64,000 bases of DNA, taken from NCBI GenBank assembly GCA_947496705.1, contig CANMDW010000001.1, positions 558,001 through 622,000 of the forward strand. Direction: 5' to 3'. The translations under genes and the position numbers were made by a program. This document shows positions 59,282 through 64,000 of this stretch, piece after piece (position 1 is the stretch's first letter; every line of letters starts with the position of its first letter). The notes under the pieces were generated by a model, which saw nothing but the letters and a program-made list of their open reading frames with translations, did not search any database and was not told where the DNA came from. This DNA comes from an uncultured Aquimarina sp. (GTDB taxonomy: Bacteria > Bacteroidota > Bacteroidia > Flavobacteriales > Flavobacteriaceae).

Positions 59282-60185
59282 GTCTCGCTCCTTTTAAAAT
59301 TCTAAATACGTGTAATACTTCAGGAAAAATAGCATCCATTGATTCTTTGGCCCCATTAGTTGATCCCGGAAGTGCCAGTACCAGGGTATTTTTGATCGTT
59401 CCTGCTACGCTTCTCGAAAGCATGGCATATGGCATGCGGTCCTGGCCGTATTTACGTATGGCTTCTTCTATACCTGGGATGGTTCGGTTCAAAAGTGGTT
59501 TTAATGCATCTGGTGTTACATCCCGCTTAGATAGGCCGGTACCTCCGGTATAAATAATCAGGTCAGCTCCCTGTTCCTGATACAGTGTTGCTTTTGCCTG
59601 TATGGTTTCGGTTTCATCTGCAATAATCACATAATCCAGGATATCTACTTCACACATTTCCAGTTTCGCCATAATAGCTTTACCAGCTTTATCTTCTTTC
59701 TTTCCTTCGGAAATCGTATCCGAACATACAATCACAACTGCCTTAAGATCTCTTCTGAATTTATCTTTATAATCCGATTTCCCTCCTTTTTTCTCCAATA
59801 ATTTAATATGATGAATTTCAACTCCTTTATCAATAGGTTTGAGCATGTCATACATATTAAGTGCAACCACACTTGCCCCATGCATGGCTTCTACTTCTAC
59901 ACCGGTTTTATATATGGTTTTAATGGTGACCAGAACCGTAATTTCCAGGCCTTCGATCGTGTATTCAATTCCTGTAAATTCTATGGGTAAGGGGTGACAA
60001 TCCGGAAGCAAATCTGGTGTTTTTTTTACCCCCAGTAATCCCGCAGCCTTACTCATCGCAAAAACATCACCTTTGGGCACTGTACCTTTTTTAATAGCTT
60101 CGATAGTTTTGGGTGAACTAACCTTTACGATAGCTTGAGCCGTAGCAATTCGTAATGTAGTTGTTTTATGTGTGATGTCTACCAT
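59274..60185 (-). CDS. moaCB: MoaC-MoaB fusion (bifunctional cofactor synthesis protein)
   Basis: From ATG at 60185 (MVDITHKTTTLRIATAQAIV), 303 residues; an ATG ten codons earlier is less likely because MVDIT is the family start. MoaC domain about 1-150, with CHPLPIEFT and EVEAMHGASVVALNMYDMLK. MoaB/MogA domain about 155-303, with VIVCSDTISEGKKEDKAG and IIYTGGTGLSKRDVTPDALK. MoaC completes pyranopterin formation, and the MoaB half would adenylate molybdopterin. The fusion is known from Bacteroidota. It overlaps moaA. Confidence 0.93.
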   Translation of the reverse strand: MVDITHKTTTLRIATAQAIVKVSSPKTIEAIKKGTVPKGDVFAMSKAAGLLGVKKTPDLLPDCHPLPIEFTGIEYTIEGLEITVLVTIKTIYKTGVEVEAMHGASVVALNMYDMLKPIDKGVEIHHIKLLEKKGGKSDYKDKFRRDLKAVVIVCSDTISEGKKEDKAGKAIMAKLEMCEVDILDYVIIADETETIQAKATLYQEQGADLIIYTGGTGLSKRDVTPDALKPLLNRTIPGIEEAIRKYGQDRMPYAMLSRSVAGTIKNTLVLALPGSTNGAKESMDAIFPEVLHVFRILKGARHD

Positions 60186-60281
60186 ATTTCTTAAATAACA
60201 AATTTCAAAAAACAAGAACTAAAATTCAGTCTCTTGCCTTATTAATAATACTAGATAGAATTTTGTTTAATCTAAATAATT

Positions 60282-60490
60282 CCCCGACGGCTCTGCCTCG
60301 GGCCTGCCTGTTGCAGACAGGGTTTCCGATTAACCTCTCCTTGGGAGAGGTCGGAACTGCCTTTTTTGGCAGTTCCGGGTGAGGCTAAATACAAAATTTC
60401 GGTTTTTGGCCCCGAGGCCAAAATGAAACCGGCGAAATACCCCTATGGCTTGCCTCGGGGATACCTGCCTGTCGGCAAGGCAGGGTCGGT
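60282..60490. repeat. Cluster of GC-rich hairpins in intergenic region
   Basis: Within about 200 bp: CCCGA/TCGGG (60283-60301), CTGT/ACAG (60306-60321), CCTCTCC-TTG-GGAGAGG (60334-60350), GGAACTGCC-T6-GGCAGTTCC (60353-60376), TTTTGGCC-CCGA-GGCCAAAA (60404-60423), and ACCTGCC...GGCAGGGT near 60462-60486. Such mosaics of short palindromes are common in flavobacterial intergenic DNA. This cluster lies in the 3' part of the interrupted four-helix-bundle frame and before moaCB. Confidence 0.7.
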
Positions 60491-60807
60491 TTCAAGAAAT
60501 TTTTTATTTCAGTTGCCTCTTGAATAAGATTCTCTATTTTATCTATCTCTTTTATTTCTGAAGAGATTTTTATTAGTTTTAGCCAGTATTTACTCTCTTT
60601 TGCTTATTTTCTGCCAATTTTTAGGCGCATTTTAAAGTCTTTTGTGCCAAGTGGTTCATTAGCTTCGATATAATTAGCTCCGATGGAACCCGAAGAAGGA
60701 ATTACTTGTTTAATATCATCTATATTGATTATTGGTGTAGTCAAACTTTTGCAGAAAAGTCTTATGTTTGCTGCAAAGTTGAATGTTCTATCCTCTAAAT
60801 CGTACAT
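60385..60807 (-). pseudogene. Four-helix-bundle (23S rRNA intervening-sequence type) protein, broken by in-frame TAA
   Basis: The first 67 codons read MYDLEDRTFNFAANIRLFCK ... SSGSIGANYIEANEPLGTKD and end LKIGRK at TAA 60604-60606. This is the family pattern, where K-E-A-K-E-S-x-YWL normally follows. Continuing in the same frame gives exactly A-K-E-S-K-Y-W-L-K-L and then a further helix (ENLIQEATEIKNFLK). So one sense codon, probably GAA (Glu), became TAA. The frame then runs into hairpin repeats until TAG at 60385. Family members bind nothing known for certain; they are often encoded in rRNA insertions or near cofactor/sugar genes. It sits inside the molybdenum cofactor operon. Confidence 0.75.
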
Positions 60808-60876
60808 TAATTTTTTTCATTTGATTTTTTGAAATTTACAAAACAGCACTAGTGTCATTTCAGTCTTGACTTAACA

Positions 60877-61320
60877 CTAGCTATTTTGTTTCCACTGATG
60901 TGTTTGGTCTTCAAAGATTTCTTTCCCAAAAACTGGCACATCTGCTTTTATGGCTTCAACTACATATTCAAGAGCTTCAAATACTACTTTTCGTCTAGGG
61001 GAAGAAACGAAAACAAAAAGACAAATCTCTCCGGCTTTTACAGTGCCCAGGCTATGATAAATATGCATACAGGTGAGATCAAATTTTGCAAATGTAGTCT
61101 CTCGTATTTCATAGAACTTTTGATTGGCCATTTCGTCATATGCTGTATAGTTAATAGCAGTGATCACTTTACCGTCAATTTCATCTGCCCGTACTTGTCC
61201 CAGAAAAATATTGTGAGCCCCAATACTGGTTTTGGTTTGATGTTTTGCAATAGAGGTGCCTATAAACTCAGGCGAAATAGCACCTTGTATAAATACATTT
61301 TTTGGTTTCTTTTTTTCCAT
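60877..61320 (-). CDS. moaE: Molybdopterin synthase large subunit MoaE
   Basis: A 147-residue protein with GAHNIFLGQVRADEIDGK, YTAYDEMANQKFYEIRE, HIYHSLGTVKAGEICLFVFV and SPRRKVVFEALEYVVEAIKA with K-E near the end; these are MoaE signatures (catalytic Lys region). With MoaD it inserts two sulfurs to make molybdopterin. It lies 18 bp after moeB. Confidence 0.94.
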   Translation of the reverse strand: MEKKKPKNVFIQGAISPEFIGTSIAKHQTKTSIGAHNIFLGQVRADEIDGKVITAINYTAYDEMANQKFYEIRETTFAKFDLTCMHIYHSLGTVKAGEICLFVFVSSPRRKVVFEALEYVVEAIKADVPVFGKEIFEDQTHQWKQNS

Positions 61321-61338
61321 AGGTTCTTTTTTTAGACC

Positions 61339-62445
61339 TCATAGATTTCTATAATCTGTAAGGTCTGGTATTATTTCATATAAAGCTACAGCACCTCCTT
61401 TTACATGAGAAACATTCACAAATCCATGTTTCAGAAAGATTTCGACTGCTTTTTTACTTCGAATACCAGATTGACAAAAGATGATTATTTCTTTTTCTTT
61501 GTCGATAGTACTTAATTCCTGCCCAAGTTTATCCAGCGGAATATTAGCGGAATCCAAACTTTCGATTTTTGGTTGTTCATGAGCTTCACGAACATCAATA
61601 AACTGAGCATTCTTTATCAGGAATGCATCTTTCGCGGTGATTTCTGAAATTTTTTTAATTCCGCAGAAAAGATCGTAGTCTATGGTTTCAAAATCTTTAG
61701 CTTGATCCAACACTTTAGATATTTCAGATGCTACACGACTAATAGAAAAAGTTGAAGATTGAGTTGTTTGACTATCATACATCAATAACGTTCCGTTAAG
61801 GACAGTACCCAGACCCAAAATTATCTTCAGGACTTCATTGGCTTGCATACTTCCGATAATACCCGGTAATACTCCCAAAACACCAATTTCTGCACAAGAA
61901 GGAACACTTCCTGCTTTAGGAGGTTCGGGAAACAGACATCGATAAGTTGGCCCGTTTTGATAATTAAAAACCGATACTTGTCCCTGGTACTTAAAAATAG
62001 CTGCATATACCAAAGGTTTACAAGTGATTACACAAGCATCATTTACTAAGTATCGCGTTGAGAAATTATCGGTTCCATCTACGATTATATCATATGCTGA
62101 AAAAAGAGACAGTGCATTTTTTGTGGTTAGTTTTTCAGGATATGCATGAATAGCTATTGTTGGGTTTAGGTCTGTAAGACGTGTTTTTGCTGCCTGGGCT
62201 TTATTTTTTCCAACAGCACTTTCGCCATACAATACCTGACGATGCAGATTGGAGATCTCTACCACATCAAAATCAATAATCCCAATAGTACCGACCCCAG
62301 CTGCAGTTAAGTATTGCAACACGGGGCAGCCTAATCCACCAGCTCCAATAATCAAAACTTTGGATGCTGTAAGCTTATCCTGGCCAGATGTACCTATTTC
62401 CGGAAGAATGATTTGTCGATGATATCTGGAATTAAAAAAACTCAT
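61339..62445 (-). CDS. moeB: MoeB/ThiF-type sulfur-carrier adenylyltransferase with rhodanese domain
   Basis: From ATG at 62445 (MSFFNSRYHRQIILPEIG), 368 residues; an upstream ATG at 62481 overlaps moaD and is less typical. ATP-binding GAGGLGCPVLQYLTAAGVG and the adenylation Arg region NLHRQVLYGESAVGKNKA. Only one classic zinc-type Cys pair was seen (YRCLFPEPP; C in VPSC). The C-terminal rhodanese domain (about 280-365) has an active loop CQSGIRS. It activates MoaD's C-terminal Gly for sulfur transfer. Ends 18 bp before moaE. Confidence 0.9.
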   Translation of the reverse strand: MSFFNSRYHRQIILPEIGTSGQDKLTASKVLIIGAGGLGCPVLQYLTAAGVGTIGIIDFDVVEISNLHRQVLYGESAVGKNKAQAAKTRLTDLNPTIAIHAYPEKLTTKNALSLFSAYDIIVDGTDNFSTRYLVNDACVITCKPLVYAAIFKYQGQVSVFNYQNGPTYRCLFPEPPKAGSVPSCAEIGVLGVLPGIIGSMQANEVLKIILGLGTVLNGTLLMYDSQTTQSSTFSISRVASEISKVLDQAKDFETIDYDLFCGIKKISEITAKDAFLIKNAQFIDVREAHEQPKIESLDSANIPLDKLGQELSTIDKEKEIIIFCQSGIRSKKAVEIFLKHGFVNVSHVKGGAVALYEIIPDLTDYRNL

Positions 62446-62467
62446 TATTAGTTTTTGAATAGTTATT

Positions 62468-62704
62468 TTACCCTCCCGCAAAAGGAGGTAATAATGCCAC
62501 CTCGGCTTCAGTATTAATGATATGATTATGAGCTACTAATTGCTGATTGATGGCAACTTTAAAATCTTTACCACTTAGTTTTGGGTACTGAATTTTTAAT
62601 TTTTCCAGTAATTGAGAGACCGAGCACGCTTCGGTTTGTAATTGCTCTTCAGTAATTGCTGTAGCTTCGGCCAGCATACCAAAATATCTAATGGTCAATT
62701 GCAT
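62468..62704 (-). CDS. moaD: Molybdopterin synthase sulfur carrier MoaD
   Basis: A 78-residue ubiquitin-like protein ending LLPPFAGG, with the C-terminal Gly-Gly that is adenylated and thiocarboxylated. It contains VAINQQLVAHNHII. It overlaps mobA by 17 bases upstream, which indicates an operon. Confidence 0.93.
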   Translation of the reverse strand: MQLTIRYFGMLAEATAITEEQLQTEACSVSQLLEKLKIQYPKLSGKDFKVAINQQLVAHNHIINTEAEVALLPPFAGG

Positions 62705-63269
62705 GGGTGATTACTTTTAAATCTTCGACAGTATTTATATTAGTCACTAAAACATGGTTTTTTTCTGAAACAGGGATCGTTTTTGTTTTTACTACTGAAA
62801 CGAGTTTTCGTAAACGTCTTTCACCATTGGTTAATAGCTCAACACATGTTTCTGCACATCTTTTTTGATATAATGCGATTAATGGAATTGTCTTTCCTTC
62901 CATTTCAAATTGAATTATATCATAATCTTCTTTTTCTTGTACTAGTTTTTTTAAAAATTCTGAAGTAATCAATGGCACATCACAACTTACTACTAAATTA
63001 TGTGTTGTTTTTGAATGTGTTAACCCAGCATGCAGGCCAGCTATGGGTCCTGCATCGGGGATGATATCTTCAACTCTTGTAATTCCAAAGGTATCATAAT
63101 CCGGATTGCTGCTAACGATCATAATTTCGTCGACCAAAGGCTGTACCGCTTCAATAATGTGTTGTATAAAAGGCTTTCCGTCAAACAGAATTAGGCCTTT
63201 TTCACTTCCCATTCGAGAACTCTTACCTCCTGCAAGTATAATTCCTGTTATGTCTTTATCATTATTCAT
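62688..63269 (-). CDS. mobA: Molybdenum cofactor guanylyltransferase MobA
   Basis: A 193-residue nucleotidyltransferase with IILAGGKSSRMGSEKGLILF (GTP-binding) and NLVVSCDVPLITSEFLKKLV. It attaches GMP to the cofactor, giving the MGD form needed by NapA (and not by SorA-type sulfite dehydrogenases). It overlaps the regulator gene by 4 bases. Confidence 0.93.
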   Translation of the reverse strand: MNNDKDITGIILAGGKSSRMGSEKGLILFDGKPFIQHIIEAVQPLVDEIMIVSSNPDYDTFGITRVEDIIPDAGPIAGLHAGLTHSKTTHNLVVSCDVPLITSEFLKKLVQEKEDYDIIQFEMEGKTIPLIALYQKRCAETCVELLTNGERRLRKLVSVVKTKTIPVSEKNHVLVTNINTVEDLKVITHAIDH

Positions 63270-63601
63270 AAAGAAATTTGCTTCAATTCGTTATCAAGAA
63301 ATTCCCAGCATTTTTGATTGATAGTATCAAAGGTTTCGATCACTTTCTCTCCATAAGCCGTTAGATTAGCTCCACCGCCACCTTTTCCGCCAGTAGAGGT
63401 AATTACCAGGGGTTCTTTGGTTGCTTTGTTCATACTGTCTAGTAGATTCCATGCTTTTTTATACGACATGTCCAAAACACTAGCCGCTTTGCTCAACGAA
63501 CCTGTTTTGGCAATAGCTTTTAATAACTTCACTCTTCCTTCCCCCAGAAAGACACCATACTCTGACTCTATCCAAATTCTGCTTTTAATTTTGTAGTTCA
63601 T
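63266..63601 (-). CDS. ModE-like winged-helix protein without molybdate-binding domain
   Basis: A 111-residue protein with the ModE N-terminal DNA-binding domain: RVKLLKAIAKTGSLSKAASVL then DMSYKKAWNLLDSMN, and TGGKGGGGANLTAYGEKVIE. The two molybdate-binding (TOBE/MOP) domains of full-length ModE are missing, as in many short homologues. It may control the operon it heads, but how it would sense molybdate is unknown. It overlaps mobA by 4 bases. Confidence 0.85.
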   Translation of the reverse strand: MNYKIKSRIWIESEYGVFLGEGRVKLLKAIAKTGSLSKAASVLDMSYKKAWNLLDSMNKATKEPLVITSTGGKGGGGANLTAYGEKVIETFDTINQKCWEFLDNELKQISL

Positions 63602-63719
63602 ATCAAGGCGTTAGGTTTTCAAAGATACAACGATTTTTTGTATATGTTATTCTTTGAACTCATTTAGACTTTTAGCAGATAAAGAGTTTAGAACAACTTT
63701 ACCGAATTTGTAAGTGGTT

Positions 63720-64000
63720 TTATGGTAAATTAATTATTTGTAATGAATCACCTGTTTTCACTTCTACAATTTCTTCCGGAAGATAGACCATTGCATTAGC
63801 CAAGGCAAAAGATTTAAGCATCGACGAAGCTTGTCCATCTAAAATAGTTACTTTATTGTTTTGAACAAGTGCTTTTAAAAACTCTGCCCGCTGTCCTTTT
63901 TTTGCATAATTTGTAGTAGAAATGGCTGTACCTCGCTTTAAATCATGGTTAGTGTATCCCGAGATTTTAAGTAGGGCAGGAAGTACATAGATATAGAAAC
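63720..64000 (-). CDS. moeA: Molybdopterin molybdotransferase MoeA, C-terminal end (partial)
   Basis: The open frame enters at the right edge and ends with TAA at 63720-63722. The 93 visible residues include FYIYVLPALLKISGYTNHDL, then KRGTAISTTNYAKKGQRAEF and a C-terminal EEIVEVKTGDSLQIINLP. This matches the C-terminal domain IV of MoeA, which inserts molybdate into molybdopterin. Context (moco operon) supports it. Identification rests on the C-terminal part only. Confidence 0.82.
   Translation of the reverse strand, partial: FYIYVLPALLKISGYTNHDLKRGTAISTTNYAKKGQRAEFLKALVQNNKVTILDGQASSMLKSFALANAMVYLPEEIVEVKTGDSLQIINLP

Overview
The window looks like the chromosome of a marine-type member of the Bacteroidota, most likely Flavobacteriaceae. 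The signs are low GC, a PorP/SprF protein next to a giant adhesin with a type IX secretion (type B) C-terminal domain, a fused CcoNO cbb3 oxidase subunit, a MoaC-MoaB fusion, almost no Shine-Dalgarno sequences, and GC-rich hairpin repeats between genes. No rRNA, tRNA, CRISPR array, prophage or complete insertion sequence was seen. The genus cannot be fixed from sequence reading alone.

Layout. 1-3.2 kb (minus strand): sulfite dehydrogenase (SorA-like molybdoenzyme plus cytochrome c), a rhodanese lipoprotein and a truncated sterol-desaturase family gene. 3.4-10.5 kb: a DUF6799 protein and a complete cbb3 oxidase operon, ccoS-ccoNO-ccoQ-ccoP-ccoG-ccoH-safE, read leftwards. 10.7-11.3 kb: three tandem 146-bp units each encoding a 28-residue peptide, then a 44-residue peptide, none previously recognisable to me. 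11.4-18.3 kb: PorP/SprF, a 1203-residue repeat adhesin and a 7TM/LuxR-type sensor. 18.4-24.9 kb: periplasmic nitrate reductase operon napD-napA-napB-cytochrome-FeS-NrfD. 25-29.6 kb: pckA, an SLC13 transporter and a universal stress protein (USP). 30-32.3 kb: an interrupted HipA-like kinase with its DUF3037 partner, and pdxH. 32.4-34.9 kb: ccoI, divergent from a tandem array of seven USP genes running to 41.4 kb. 41.5-48.2 kb: stress and unknown genes (eRF1-like, ATP-cone/Mrr nuclease, beta-CASP hydrolase, Hsp20, a related protein pair, D-lactate dehydrogenase). 48.2-53.8 kb: a sulfur locus (two YeeE/YedE proteins, methyltransferase, CstB-like persulfide dioxygenase-rhodanese, TauE exporter, Crp/Fnr regulator, patatin). 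53.8-58.2 kb: cardiolipin synthase, a ninth USP, an aspartyl-protease-like protein and a glycogen-binding-type protein. 58.2-64 kb: molybdenum cofactor operon.

How it fits together. Two regulatory themes tie most of the window together. (1) Twelve FNR/CRP-type palindromes (TGAY-N4-RTCA and close variants) sit mostly 45-75 bp before start codons of the cbb3 operon, ccoI, nap, Hsp20, DUF6799 and USP genes: an oxygen-limitation regulon. (2) Four copies of GTAAC-N4-GTTAC sit only before sulfur genes (sulfite dehydrogenase, CstB-like, YeeE/YedE, TauE), with a Crp/Fnr regulator alongside whose recognition helix carries the Arg-Val pair known from NtcA, a protein that binds GTA-N8-TAC. The molybdenum cofactor operon supplies the cofactor for both molybdoenzymes (SorA and NapA). 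Together the window encodes low-oxygen respiration, nitrate respiration, and sulfide/persulfide/sulfite detoxification.

Oddities include two genes interrupted by single in-frame TAA codons (HipA-like kinase; four-helix-bundle protein), a NapB with a duplicated di-haem module, a one-haem CcoP, a half-length USP, and a short inverted-repeat element.
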